NCBI GenBank assembly: GCA_900318395.1
Contig: ONKL01000034.1
Span: 1-42,154, forward strand
Length of the DNA: 42,154 nucleotides
Origin: an uncultured Prevotella sp.
GTDB lineage: Bacteria > Bacteroidota > Bacteroidia > Bacteroidales > Bacteroidaceae
Direction of reading: 5' to 3'
Part shown: positions 20,371 to 28,998 of the stretch, piece by piece
Position numbering within the stretch: position 1 is the stretch's first letter
Layout of the letters: every line of letters starts with the position of its first letter
Position numbers and translations under genes: made by a program
The notes under the pieces: generated by a model
The model's database searches: none
Told to the model about the DNA's origin: nothing
What the model saw: only the letters and a program-made list of their open reading frames with translations

Positions 20371-22536
20371 ATGAAAAAACAATTCGTATTACTCACGCTG
20401 CTCGTAGCTCTGAGCTCGTCAGCTTTCGCACAGTGGGGGCGCCCCATTGACTATTCCGCAGGTCCTGGACTGAAGGATGCCTATAAAGACTATTTCACCA
20501 TCGGTGTAGCCGTCAACAGGACCAACGTATCTGATGCTGCCCAGATGGAGATTATCAAGAAACAATTCAACAGCGTCACCGCTGAGAATGCCTGGAAACC
20601 AGGCGAGATTCATCCCAAAGAGGGTGAGTGGAATTTCGGCTTAGCCGACAGTATCGCCAACTTCTGCCGTGAGAATGGCATCAAGATGCGTGGTCACTGT
20701 CTGTGCTGGCATGCTCAGTTTGCCGATTGGATGTTTACCGACAAGAAGGGTAAGGAGGTGAAGAAGGAGGTGTTCTACCAGCGTCTGCGCGAGCATATCC
20801 ATACGGTGGTGAACCGTTACAAGGATGTAGTCTATGCTTGGGACGTGGTCAATGAGGCTATGGCAGACGACAACATGATGTTCCGTCCCGATGCCAGCCC
20901 CTATCGCCAGAGCCGCCACTTCAAGCTCTGCGGTGATGAGTTCATTGCCAAGGCTTTTGAGTTTGCCCGTGAGGCTGATCCCACAGGCGTACTGATCTAC
21001 AACGATTACAGCACTGTGGATCCTGGCAAGCGCGAGCGTATCTATAATATGGTGAAGAAGATGAAGGACGCTGGTGTGCCCATCGACGGTATCGGTATGC
21101 AGGGGCACTATAACATCTACTTCCCCGATGAGGAGGCTCTCGAAAAGACGATCAACCGCTTCTCTGAGATTGTGAATATCATCCACATCACAGAGCTCGA
21201 CCTCCGCACCAATACAGAGAGTGGTGGACAGCTGATGTTCGCACGTGGCGAGGCTAAGCCCCAGGCTCCCTATATCCAGACACTTCAGGAAGATCAGTAT
21301 AACCGCTTGTTCCGTATCTTCAGAAAACACAAGGACGTGATTAAGAACGTGACCTTCTGGAACCTGAGCGACAAGGACTCTTGGCTTGGCACCAACAACC
21401 ACCCGCTGCCTTTCGATGAGAACTTCAAGGCTAAGCGCTCACTGGCCGTGATCCGCGACTTCAATGTGGCCGCTGATAACTACGTGCCCAAGAACGACTG
21501 GGTACCCAATCCTCTGAACCAGCCTGGACAGGAGTATCCTCAGGTGAACAGCGAAGGCTTTGCCCGCTTCCGCGTCGTGGCTCCCGATGCCAAGTCGGTT
21601 ATCGTCAGCCTGGGTCTTGGTGGCCGTGGCGGTACCGTGCTGCGCAAGGACAAGGATGGTGTATGGGTAGGAACGACAGAAGGTCCGATGGATCCTGGCT
21701 TCCACTATTATCATCTGACCATCGACGGTGGTGTGGTTAACGATCCTGGCACTCATAACTTCTTCGGCTCTTGCCGTTGGGAGAGTGGTATCGAGATTCC
21801 CGCCGTTGATCAGGACTTCTATGCCCTGCGCACTGACATTCCTCATGGAAACATCCAGCAGGTACGCTTCTTCTCGAAGAGTCTCGGTAAGATGCAGGTG
21901 GCTAATGTCTATCTACCTTATGGCTACGGCAAGCTCGTGAAGGGCAAGCAGGAGCGCTACCCAGTACTCTACCTGCAGCATGGCTGGGGTGAGAACGAGA
22001 CCAGCTGGCCCGTACAGGGTTGCACTGGTCAGATTATGGACAATCTGATTGCCGACGGCAAAATCAAGCCTTTCATCATCGTGATGGCCTACGGTCTGAC
22101 CAACGACTTCAAGTTTGGCACCATCGGCAAGTTCACTGCCGAGGAGTTTGAGAAAGTCCTCGTCGACGAGCTCGTGCCCTTCATCGATGCCAACTACTTG
22201 ACGAAGGCCGACAAATGGAACCGTGCGATGGCAGGTCTGTCGATGGGTGGTATGGAGACGAAGCTCATCACCCTGCGCCGTCCAGAGGTATTCGGTTACT
22301 GGGGTCTGCTCAGCGGTGGTACCTACATGCCTGAGGACATCAAGGATCCGAAGGCTGTGAAGGTGATCTTCGAGAGCTGTGGCGACAAGGAGAATCCAGA
22401 GGGTATCAACAAGAGTGTTGAGGCACTGAAGGCTGCAGGATTCAATGCCACAGGATTTATCTCTGAAGGCACCGCCCATGAGTTCCTCACATGGCGAAGA
22501 AGTTTACGCGAAATGGCTCCATTACTCTTCAAATAG
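20371..22536 (+). CDS. xyn10D-fae1A: Bifunctional GH10 endoxylanase - CE1 feruloyl esterase
   Basis: Cuts the xylan backbone and removes feruloyl groups. It has 721 residues: a signal peptide ending SSAFAQ, a GH10 barrel (about 30-365) with acid/base Glu162 in WDVVNEAM and nucleophile Glu275 in HITELDL, a beta-sandwich linker (about 395-470), and a CE1 esterase with Ser624 in GLSMGG and His703 in TAHEF. The order equals that of Xyn10D-Fae1A of Prevotella ruminicola, from memory. The start at 20371 gives MKKQF; ATG 20365, two codons earlier, is an alternative. It shares an operon with CE6-CE1. No carbohydrate-binding insertion is seen in the GH10 part. The C-terminal TWRRSLREMAPLLFK parallels [15 protein letters not shown] in the upstream gene. 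Confidence 0.95.
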   Translation: MKKQFVLLTLLVALSSSAFAQWGRPIDYSAGPGLKDAYKDYFTIGVAVNRTNVSDAAQMEIIKKQFNSVTAENAWKPGEIHPKEGEWNFGLADSIANFCRENGIKMRGHCLCWHAQFADWMFTDKKGKEVKKEVFYQRLREHIHTVVNRYKDVVYAWDVVNEAMADDNMMFRPDASPYRQSRHFKLCGDEFIAKAFEFAREADPTGVLIYNDYSTVDPGKRERIYNMVKKMKDAGVPIDGIGMQGHYNIYFPDEEALEKTINRFSEIVNIIHITELDLRTNTESGGQLMFARGEAKPQAPYIQTLQEDQYNRLFRIFRKHKDVIKNVTFWNLSDKDSWLGTNNHPLPFDENFKAKRSLAVIRDFNVAADNYVPKNDWVPNPLNQPGQEYPQVNSEGFARFRVVAPDAKSVIVSLGLGGRGGTVLRKDKDGVWVGTTEGPMDPGFHYYHLTIDGGVVNDPGTHNFFGSCRWESGIEIPAVDQDFYALRTDIPHGNIQQVRFFSKSLGKMQVANVYLPYGYGKLVKGKQERYPVLYLQHGWGENETSWPVQGCTGQIMDNLIADGKIKPFIIVMAYGLTNDFKFGTIGKFTAEEFEKVLVDELVPFIDANYLTKADKWNRAMAGLSMGGMETKLITLRRPEVFGYWGLLSGGTYMPEDIKDPKAVKVIFESCGDKENPEGINKSVEALKAAGFNATGFISEGTAHEFLTWRRSLREMAPLLFK

Positions 22537-22571
22537 GTGTTTTTTTGTGAAAAAAGTGCAATTTTTTAGGG

Positions 22572-22603
22572 TATGACACAAAATCGAAAGTATATGTAAC
22601 ATA
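22572..22603 (+). promoter_or_regulatory. Two-box operator upstream of the GH95 locus
   Basis: TATGACACAAA (22572-22582) and the perfect palindrome TATGTAACATA (22593-22603), with starts 21 bp apart. The near box ends 28 bp before the -7 element at 22632. Confidence 0.8.
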
Positions 22604-22631
22604 CAAATAAGCCTCTTTTTTAAATTTGTTG

Positions 22632-22640
22632 TACCTTTGC
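22632..22640 (+). promoter_or_regulatory. -7 element of the operator-bearing promoter before GH95
   Basis: TACCTTTGC followed by ACCAG. It lies 154 bp before the GH95 start codon, with a terminator between. No TTG at -33. Confidence 0.72.
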
Positions 22641-22646
22641 ACCAGA

Positions 22647-22745
22647 GAAAATTAATAGGTTAAAATTGTTTTAGTTATATTAGTAGTTAGTAGTTTTTCC
22701 TTCCTCGGGGCCCAAGAAAGGCGTTTCTTGTCCCGAGGTTTTTTT
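22647..22745 (+). ncRNA. Candidate ~100-nt small RNA or attenuated leader before GH95
   Basis: The operator-bearing promoter at 22632 would start RNA near 22647. The RNA ends at a strong intrinsic terminator at 22703-22745, still 48 bp short of the GH95 start codon. The body is A/T-rich with ttagtagttagtagt-type repetition and contains no convincing open frame. A second -7 element follows at 22763. It may be a stand-alone regulated RNA, an attenuator, or simply a new promoter placed ahead of the old terminator of the GH10 operon. Confidence 0.45.
22703..22745 (+). terminator. Strong intrinsic terminator upstream of GH95
   Basis: Two stacked stems: CCTCGGG 22703-22709 against CCCGAGG 22732-22738, and CAAGAAA 22713-22719 against TTTCTTG 22724-22730. 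They are capped by a GGCG loop and followed by seven T (22739-22745). Confidence 0.88.
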
Positions 22746-22762
22746 ATTCCAGTTTTTTATTG

Positions 22763-22771
22763 TATCTTTGC
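22763..22771 (+). promoter_or_regulatory. Second -7 element, proximal to GH95
   Basis: TATCTTTGC 22 bp before the GH95 start codon. No operator boxes lie at the cluster's standard spacing, and the -33 position reads TTT rather than TTG. Confidence 0.6.
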
Positions 22772-22793
22772 AACGACAAATCAGATAATAAAT

Positions 22794-25256
22794 ATGAAAC
22801 GAATCATTACTTCCATCCTGTTCAGCGCCTCCGTCACACTGACGATACAGGCTCAACAACATCTGCTCTGGTACGACAAACCCGCCACCCATTGGCTCCA
22901 GGCATTGCCCATCGGCAACTCCCATCTCGGTGCCATGATCTATGGTGATGTCAAGACCGAGGAGATCCAGCTCAACGAAGAGACTTTCTGGAGTGGCTCA
23001 CCTTATTATAATAATAGCCCAGAGTCGAAGGCTCATCTGCAAGAGGTGCGGCAACTGATATTCGAAGGCAAGGAGAAAGAGGCTCATGCCCTCATAGACC
23101 AGTATTTCATCAAGGGGCCCCACGGCATGCGCTTCCTGCCTGTAGGAAGTGTAAAACTGGCTTTCCACCGCAAGGACAACACCAGTAGCTACCGCAGACA
23201 GCTGAACCTCGGGACAGCTCTCGCCACCACCCAGTATACCCTCGACGGTGTGACCTATCGTCGCACATGTTTTGCTTCACAAGCCGACAATGCCATCATT
23301 GTACGGATAGAGGCCAGCGAGAAGGGCGCCCTCTCCTTCAACGTCAGTTTCGACAGTCCGCTGGAAACTTCCCGCAGCGTCAACAGTCATCAGTTAGCTG
23401 CCATCGTGAAGGGTGTGGAACAGGAGGGCGTGCCAGCAGGTCTTCAGGCAGAATGCCGCCTGGAAGTGCTCTCCGATGGTGAGATTGTCGACGGCGAAGA
23501 GAGCATAGCCGTTGTCAGTGCCACTACGGTTACCCTGTATATCACCGCTGCAACCAACTTCGTGAATTACCATGATGTCAGCGGCGAACCCACACGCAAG
23601 AACATCAAGTCGCTTTCTGCACTCAGAGGGCGCAGCTACCAGCAGATCCTCAACAGCCACCTTGCGAAGTACAAGGCTCAGTACGATCGCGTCAGTCTGT
23701 CGTTACCTCACTGCGGCAATGAGAGTCTGCCCACTGATCGACGCCTCACCGCTTTCGACGGCAGCGACCTCGACATGGTGTCGCTCATGATGCAGTATGG
23801 CCGTTACCTGCTCATCTCCTCTTCTCAGCCTGGTGGACAGCCCGCCAACCTGCAGGGTGTATGGAACAACAAGATGGAAGCGCCTTGGGATTCGAAATAC
23901 ACCATCAACATCAATGCAGAGATGAATTACTGGCCTGCCCTGATAGGCAATCTTGCAGAGACGCAGCAGCCGTTCTTCTCGATGATCAGCGACCTCAGTC
24001 AGACTGGTGCCGTCACGGCTCGGGAGATGTATGGTTGTAAAGGATGGATGGCCCACCACAATACAGACCTCTGGCGTATCGCAGGACCTGTCGACGGGAC
24101 GCCATGGGGCATGTTCCCCACAGGTGGCGCATGGCTGACGACTCACCTCTGGCAGCACTATCTCTACACAGGCGACAAGCAGTTCCTCAACGACTATTTC
24201 CCCGTGATGAAGGGAGCTGCCGACTTCCTAATCGACTACATGCAGCCCTACCCTGCCGATGGTGAGATCAAACAGGCAAAAGGATGGTTGGTAACCGTCC
24301 CCACCGTGTCACCCGAGCATGGCCCCCAAGGCAAGGGTTCCAACGTCACTGCAGGTTCTACGATGGACAATCAGATCTGCTTCGACGTACTCAGTCAGGT
24401 GATTCAGGCTGCCAAGGTACTCGGAATGGATAATGCCACTATCCTGCCCTATCAGTCGGCACTCGAAAAGCTTCCCCCCATGCAGATAGGCCGCTACGGC
24501 CAGTTGCAGGAGTGGCTCATCGATGCCGATGATCCAAAGGATGAGCACCGCCATATCTCCCATCTTTACGGACTTTATCCATCTAATCAGATATCGCCTT
24601 TCACTCATCCCGAGCTGTTCACGGCAGCTGCCAACACACTCCAGCAGCGTGGCGACATGGCTACAGGCTGGAGCCTCGGATGGAAGATCAACTTCTGGGC
24701 GCGCATGCTCGACGGCAACCACGCCTTCCGTATCATCAAGAACATGCTCACCTTGATACCCGACTCAATAGAATGGGGACCTCGCGGCGGCACCTACCCC
24801 AATCTGTTCGACGCCCATCCACCTTTCCAGATCGATGGCAACTTCGGCTGTTCGGCTGGCATCTGCGAGATGCTGCTCCAGAGTCACGACGGTGCAGTAC
24901 ACCTGCTGCCAGCCCTACCCGACACCTGGACTGAAGGCGAAGTAAAGGGCCTTCAGGCACGTGGAGCCTTTACCGTCGACATCAAGTGGAATGGTGGCGA
25001 GCTCCAAGAGGCAGTCATAACCTCCAAGATTGGTGACATGCTGCGCCTGCGTTCTTATGTGCCTCTTACGGGAGAAGGACTCCAGGAAGCATCAGGATCC
25101 TGCCAGAATCAACTGCTGCAATCGGCCATCATCCGCGACCCGCTGAAGTCGAAAGAACTCAAGAATTTTGACCTTCTGCCCGTCAGAAAAGTCTACGAAT
25201 ACGACATAGAAACGCATCCCGGACAGACTTATCGTCTCAAAAAACAGCATTTTTAA
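22794..25256 (+). CDS. GH95 alpha-L-galactosidase/alpha-L-fucosidase, exported
   Basis: An inverting exo-glycosidase of 820 residues with signal peptide (cleavage near IQAQQ), an N-terminal beta-sandwich ([23 protein letters not shown]), an alpha/alpha barrel and a C-terminal beta domain. The catalytic region is intact: [15 protein letters not shown] with the paired Asn residues, [11 protein letters not shown], Glu584 in [14 protein letters not shown] (general acid) and Asp681 in [12 protein letters not shown]95 includes alpha-1,2-fucosidases, but in B. ovatus a GH95 from a complex-xylan locus acts as an alpha-L-galactosidase. In this xylan block that activity is the more likely role; it is inferred. 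The start at 22794 opens the signal peptide; the longer frame to 22728 runs through the terminator and proximal promoter. Confidence 0.9.
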   Translation: MKRIITSILFSASVTLTIQAQQHLLWYDKPATHWLQALPIGNSHLGAMIYGDVKTEEIQLNEETFWSGSPYYNNSPESKAHLQEVRQLIFEGKEKEAHALIDQYFIKGPHGMRFLPVGSVKLAFHRKDNTSSYRRQLNLGTALATTQYTLDGVTYRRTCFASQADNAIIVRIEASEKGALSFNVSFDSPLETSRSVNSHQLAAIVKGVEQEGVPAGLQAECRLEVLSDGEIVDGEESIAVVSATTVTLYITAATNFVNYHDVSGEPTRKNIKSLSALRGRSYQQILNSHLAKYKAQYDRVSLSLPHCGNESLPTDRRLTAFDGSDLDMVSLMMQYGRYLLISSSQPGGQPANLQGVWNNKMEAPWDSKYTININAEMNYWPALIGNLAETQQPFFSMISDLSQTGAVTAREMYGCKGWMAHHNTDLWRIAGPVDGTPWGMFPTGGAWLTTHLWQHYLYTGDKQFLNDYFPVMKGAADFLIDYMQPYPADGEIKQAKGWLVTVPTVSPEHGPQGKGSNVTAGSTMDNQICFDVLSQVIQAAKVLGMDNATILPYQSALEKLPPMQIGRYGQLQEWLIDADDPKDEHRHISHLYGLYPSNQISPFTHPELFTAAANTLQQRGDMATGWSLGWKINFWARMLDGNHAFRIIKNMLTLIPDSIEWGPRGGTYPNLFDAHPPFQIDGNFGCSAGICEMLLQSHDGAVHLLPALPDTWTEGEVKGLQARGAFTVDIKWNGGELQEAVITSKIGDMLRLRSYVPLTGEGLQEASGSCQNQLLQSAIIRDPLKSKELKNFDLLPVRKVYEYDIETHPGQTYRLKKQHF

Positions 25257-25260
25257 TGCT

Positions 25261-25292
25261 TATGTTACATAAGGCAAAGTTTGTGAGACATG
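25261..25292 (+). promoter_or_regulatory. Two-box operator of the GH3 gene
   Basis: The perfect palindrome TATGTTACATA (25261-25271) and TGTGAGACATG (25282-25292), with starts 21 bp apart. The near box ends 28 bp before the -7 element at 25321. Confidence 0.78.
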
Positions 25293-25317
25293 AGAGAAAT
25301 CTCGTGTCTCATTTTTT
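25284..25317 (+). terminator. Terminator after GH95, overlapping the GH3 operator
   Basis: A 12-bp stem with one G:T pair (25284-25295 against 25300-25311), GAAA loop, then six T (25312-25317). The left arm shares bases with the near operator box. Confidence 0.78.
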
Positions 25318-25320
25318 CCT

Positions 25321-25329
25321 TACCTTTGC
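25321..25329 (+). promoter_or_regulatory. -7 element of the GH3 promoter
   Basis: TACCTTTGC followed by ACCC, 28 bp before the GH3 start codon. No TTG at -33. Confidence 0.75.
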
Positions 25330-25357
25330 ACCCAGAAACCAAAAATCGAAATAGAAT

Positions 25358-27967
25358 ATGCTGAATCAACTATTCTCAAAAAGACATTACCTAACATTAT
25401 TATCAACCGTATTCATGTTCTGTGCCGGCCTGCAAGTGTCGGCACAGACTTTTCCGTACCAGAACCCTCAGCTGAGTGCCCAGGAGCGTGCCAAGGACCT
25501 CTGTAGCCGTCTGACGCTCGAAGAGAAGGCCATGCTCATGCTCGACGAGAGTCCGGCCATCCCGCGCCTCGGCATCAAGAAATTCTTCTGGTGGAGTGAG
25601 GCGCTTCACGGCGCCGCCAACATGGGCAACGTCACCGTATTCCCTGAGCCCGTAGGCATGGCATCGTCATTCAACCCCGATTTGCTCTTCAAGTGCTTCG
25701 ACATCGCCAGTACCGAGTTCCGTGCCCAGTACAACCACCGTATGTACGATCTGAAGGGTGAGGACATGAAGATGCGCAGTCTCTCCGTCTGGACACCCAA
25801 CGTGAATATCTTCCGTGACCCACGATGGGGACGCGGACAGGAGACCTATGGCGAGGACCCCTTCCTGACCTCAGTGATGGGCGATGCCGTCGTACGCGGC
25901 CTGCAGGGTCCCGAGGACTCCAAGTACCGCAAGCTCTGGGCCTGTGCCAAGCACTATGCCGTACACAGCGGTCCTGAATACACCCGCCACACCGCCAACC
26001 TTACTAATGTACCCGTGCGCGACTTCTGGGAGACCTACATGCCTGCGTTTAAGCATTTGGTAGAGAAGAGTAAGGTGCGCGAAGTGATGTGCGCCTATCA
26101 GCGCTTAGACGATGATCCTTGCTGCGGTTCCAACCGTCTGCTCCAGCAGATTCTCCGCGACGACTGGGGCTTCCAGTACCTGGTGGTCAGCGACTGTGGT
26201 GCCGTCAGCGATTTCTATACCTCTCACAAGAGCAGTTCTTCACCGATCACCGCTTCTGCCAAGGCCACGCTGGCTGGAACCGACGTGGAGTGCGGCTACG
26301 GCTATGCCTACCGTAGCATCCCTGAGGCCGTACATCGTGGTCTGATCAGCGAGGCTGAAGTCGACAAGCACGTCATCCGTTTGCTCGAAGGTCGTTTCGA
26401 TCTGGGTGAGATGGACGATCCCGCCCTCGTGGAGTGGTCGAAGATTCCCTACTCTGCCATGTCCACCAAGGCTTCTGCCAACATCTCCCTCGATATGGCC
26501 CGCCAGAGCATTGTCCTGCTGCAGAACAACGGCAATATCCTACCGCTGAAGAAGAATGCAGAGAAGATTGCCGTCATCGGTCCTAATGCGCACAACGAGC
26601 CGATGATGTGGGGTAACTACAACGGTATACCCAATCATACCGTCACCATCCTCGACGGCATCAAGGCCAAGCAGAAGAAAATCACTTATATCCCCGGATG
26701 CGACCTGACCTACGATCAGGTACTCGAGAGCCACATGGCCAGCGAGTGTACTGCTCCCGATGGCAAGCGCGGACTGAAGGGCACATTCTGGAACAACACG
26801 AATATGGAGGGCAAGCCCTTCACCACCGAATACTACACGAAGCCTGTCAATGTCACCACTGCAGGTATGCACGTCTTCGCTCCCAATCTCCCCATCGAGG
26901 ACTTCTCTGCCAAGTACGAGACGACCTTTGCTCCTAAAGAGGCAGGCGAGTATGTCGTCAACGTGGAGAGTACAGGTCATTTCGAGCTTTATATCAACGG
27001 TGAGAAGAAATTCACCCACCACATCTGGCGCGCCACACCTACCCGCACCGTCCTGAAGGCCGAGAAGGGACAGCAGTTCCAGATTGAGGTACGCTTCCAG
27101 ACCGTCAAGACCTGGGGTGCCTCAATGAAGATCAATGTTGCCCGCGAACTTCCCATCGACTATCAGGAGACCATCGCCCAGCTGAAGGGCATCGACAAGG
27201 TGATCTTCTGTGGCGGTATCGCTCCAAGCCTCGAAGGTGAGGAGATGCCTGTCAACATCGAAGGTTTCAAGGGTGGCGACCGCACCAGCATCGAACTCCC
27301 GAAGGTACAGCGTGAGTTCCTCAAGGCCCTCAAGACCGCTGGCAAGCAGGTGATCTTCGTCAACTGCTCCGGCTCTGCCATCGCGCTTGAGCCCGAAACT
27401 CAGTCGTGCGACGCTATTCTCCAGGCATGGTATGCTGGACAGGAGGGAGGTACCGCCGTTGCCGATGTGCTCTTCGGCGACTATAACCCCTCTGGTAAAC
27501 TCTCAGTTACCTTCTATAAGAGCGACGCTCAGTTGCCCGACTACGAGGATTATTCGATGAAGGGTCGTACCTACCGCTATTTCAGCGATCCGCTCTTCGC
27601 TTTCGGCTACGGCCAGAGCTATACCACCTTTGCCATTGGCGATGCCACCATCGAAGGTCAGGGCGGTTCTTACAAGGTCAGTGTCCCCGTCACCAACAGC
27701 GGACAGCGTAACGGTACGGAGATCGTACAACTCTACATCCGTAACACTGCCGACCAGGATGGTCCTCTGAAGAGCCTGCGCGGTTTCCAGCGCATCGATG
27801 TGAAGGCTGGCCAGTCGGCTACCGCTACCATTGCGCTCACTCCCGAGAGCTTCGAGTTCTGGGATGCTGAGACCAACACGATGCGCACGAAGCCTGGCAC
27901 CTACGAGATCCTCTACGGCAACAGTTCACTCGACAAGGATCTGAAACGCCTCACCATCACGTTCTAA
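25358..27967 (+). CDS. xyl3A: GH3 beta-xylosidase (Xyl3A-like), exported
   Basis: Retaining exo-enzyme that releases xylose from xylooligosaccharides. It has 869 residues: a signal peptide ending LQVSAQ, the GH3 N-terminal barrel with nucleophile Asp279 in VVSDCGAV, conserved WSEALHG and DPRWGRGQETYGEDP, the C-terminal alpha/beta sandwich interrupted by a PA14-like insertion (about 470-590, TFWNNTNMEG to FQTVKTWG), and a fibronectin III-like end. The acid/base is probably within CGGIAPSLEGEE. GH3 also includes beta-glucosidases. The call as xylosidase rests on the PA14-bearing architecture, the shared operator and resemblance to Xyl3A of P. ruminicola, from memory. It forms a monocistronic unit bounded by the GH95 terminator and a 13-bp hairpin. 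Confidence 0.93.
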   Translation: MLNQLFSKRHYLTLLSTVFMFCAGLQVSAQTFPYQNPQLSAQERAKDLCSRLTLEEKAMLMLDESPAIPRLGIKKFFWWSEALHGAANMGNVTVFPEPVGMASSFNPDLLFKCFDIASTEFRAQYNHRMYDLKGEDMKMRSLSVWTPNVNIFRDPRWGRGQETYGEDPFLTSVMGDAVVRGLQGPEDSKYRKLWACAKHYAVHSGPEYTRHTANLTNVPVRDFWETYMPAFKHLVEKSKVREVMCAYQRLDDDPCCGSNRLLQQILRDDWGFQYLVVSDCGAVSDFYTSHKSSSSPITASAKATLAGTDVECGYGYAYRSIPEAVHRGLISEAEVDKHVIRLLEGRFDLGEMDDPALVEWSKIPYSAMSTKASANISLDMARQSIVLLQNNGNILPLKKNAEKIAVIGPNAHNEPMMWGNYNGIPNHTVTILDGIKAKQKKITYIPGCDLTYDQVLESHMASECTAPDGKRGLKGTFWNNTNMEGKPFTTEYYTKPVNVTTAGMHVFAPNLPIEDFSAKYETTFAPKEAGEYVVNVESTGHFELYINGEKKFTHHIWRATPTRTVLKAEKGQQFQIEVRFQTVKTWGASMKINVARELPIDYQETIAQLKGIDKVIFCGGIAPSLEGEEMPVNIEGFKGGDRTSIELPKVQREFLKALKTAGKQVIFVNCSGSAIALEPETQSCDAILQAWYAGQEGGTAVADVLFGDYNPSGKLSVTFYKSDAQLPDYEDYSMKGRTYRYFSDPLFAFGYGQSYTTFAIGDATIEGQGGSYKVSVPVTNSGQRNGTEIVQLYIRNTADQDGPLKSLRGFQRIDVKAGQSATATIALTPESFEFWDAETNTMRTKPGTYEILYGNSSLDKDLKRLTITF

Positions 27968-27995
27968 ATCGCATTCTCTTGTGAAACAGCAATAA

Positions 27996-28027
27996 AAATC
28001 CCGAAACGCTTTGTCGTTTCGGGATTT
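27996..28027 (+). terminator. Terminator of the GH3 gene
   Basis: Perfect 13-bp stem (27996-28008 against 28015-28027), 6-nt loop, A tract before and T-rich after. It starts 29 bp after the GH3 stop. Confidence 0.8.
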
Positions 28028-28032
28028 CTTCA

Positions 28033-28041
28033 TACCTTTGC
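28033..28041 (+). promoter_or_regulatory. Upstream -7-like element before the kinase gene
   Basis: TACCTTTGC directly after the GH3 terminator, 98 bp before the kinase start. No TTG at N20, so it is weaker than the proximal promoter. Confidence 0.4.
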
Positions 28042-28084
28042 CGGCAAGAAAAGTGACAATAATTGTAAGTTTTTGCAAATTTTC

Positions 28085-28117
28085 TTTGTAAATCTAAAAT
28101 AATTATCATATCTTTGC
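28085..28117 (+). promoter_or_regulatory. Promoter of the kinase / deiminase-like operon
   Basis: TTTG (28085-28088), 20-nt spacer, TATCTTTGC (28109-28117). The expected transcript start is about 15 nt before the kinase start codon. Confidence 0.8.
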
Positions 28118-28138
28118 AGACAAATTCTATTTACCGTT

Positions 28139-28975
28139 ATGAACATTGTATATTTGATTATTATTTTTCTGTTGCTCGTTGGATTCGGATTATCTGCATA
28201 TTTCATGTATGCACATTATGAGCAGCGACTGGAGAAAGAGCTGAACCGCGCCCAGAAGAGCGAGCGGCTTAAGTCTGTATTCCTTGATAACGTCAGCCAC
28301 ACCCTGCGCACACCGCTGAACGCCATCATGAGTTATAGCAAGCTTATTCTTGAAGAGAATGATGAAAATATGCAGGCTGCACAGGTAAAAGAATTGGCAA
28401 CCTATATTAACAAGAACACCCAGCAACTGCTTGATTACCTCAAACAGCTTCTGGATTTGTCAAGCCTCGAAGGCGGAATGCCTTCCTTTACCTTCATCGA
28501 GGTGAATCTGGCCGAGTTGATGGCCTCCTATCGTCGTGAAGCGTCGAACCTCACAAAGCCTGAAGTCTCCATCCGCGTCAGATCCACCCTCTCAGTTCAC
28601 TGTAAGGGAACACTTGATACGAACTTCATGCACCAGCTGATGATAACTCTTTTGTCGAATGCCGCCAAGGAGTGTACTCAAGGCGACATCATCCTCTTCT
28701 ACGGAGATGAGGTCAGAAGCCGTAGAGGCATCAGGGTTACCATTACCTATCTAGGCACTGGCCAGAGCGAATTGGTCAGCGGCGACCTCTTCACGTTCCT
28801 CCAGAAACAAAGCAATCAGTCATCAGGCAATGAGACCGCTGGAATGAGTCTTTCCACATGTAAGGTTATCGTAGATGCCCTCGGTGGCGAAATAGATATC
28901 GATAACCAAAACGGTAAGACCACTGCTACATTCTGGTTCCCCTGTAAGATGCGTGATAGGCATAAGGGTGTCTAA
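28139..28975 (+). CDS. Small membrane histidine kinase with degenerate motifs
   Basis: A 278-residue protein with one N-terminal membrane helix (about 3-24), a short coil, HisKA and HATPase domains, and no sensor or receiver domain. The H-box reads VSHTLRTPLNAI with His54, but the following acidic residue (usually Glu) is Thr. In the ATPase the N-box region (LLSNAAKECTQG) is present, but the G1 motif usually written DxGxG is YLGTGQ, with the Asp replaced by Leu. The G2 stretch is AGMSLSTCKVIV rather than GxGLGL. Phosphotransfer may be impaired, making it a possible pseudokinase or a phosphatase-only partner. It is followed 23 nt later by the deiminase-like gene in the same operon. Its signal and partner are unknown. 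Confidence 0.85.
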   Translation: MNIVYLIIIFLLLVGFGLSAYFMYAHYEQRLEKELNRAQKSERLKSVFLDNVSHTLRTPLNAIMSYSKLILEENDENMQAAQVKELATYINKNTQQLLDYLKQLLDLSSLEGGMPSFTFIEVNLAELMASYRREASNLTKPEVSIRVRSTLSVHCKGTLDTNFMHQLMITLLSNAAKECTQGDIILFYGDEVRSRRGIRVTITYLGTGQSELVSGDLFTFLQKQSNQSSGNETAGMSLSTCKVIVDALGGEIDIDNQNGKTTATFWFPCKMRDRHKGV

Positions 28976-28998
28976 TCATTGTATTCAAATAAAACAAG

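Noticed and set aside
22728-22793. Longer start for GH95
   Set aside because: The extra residues are translated from the terminator and proximal promoter, and the signal peptide starts at 22794.
27980-27990. TGTGAAACAGC after GH3 as another operator box
   Set aside because: It is 42 bp from the nearest -7 element and has no partner 21 bp away, so it does not follow the cluster's geometry.
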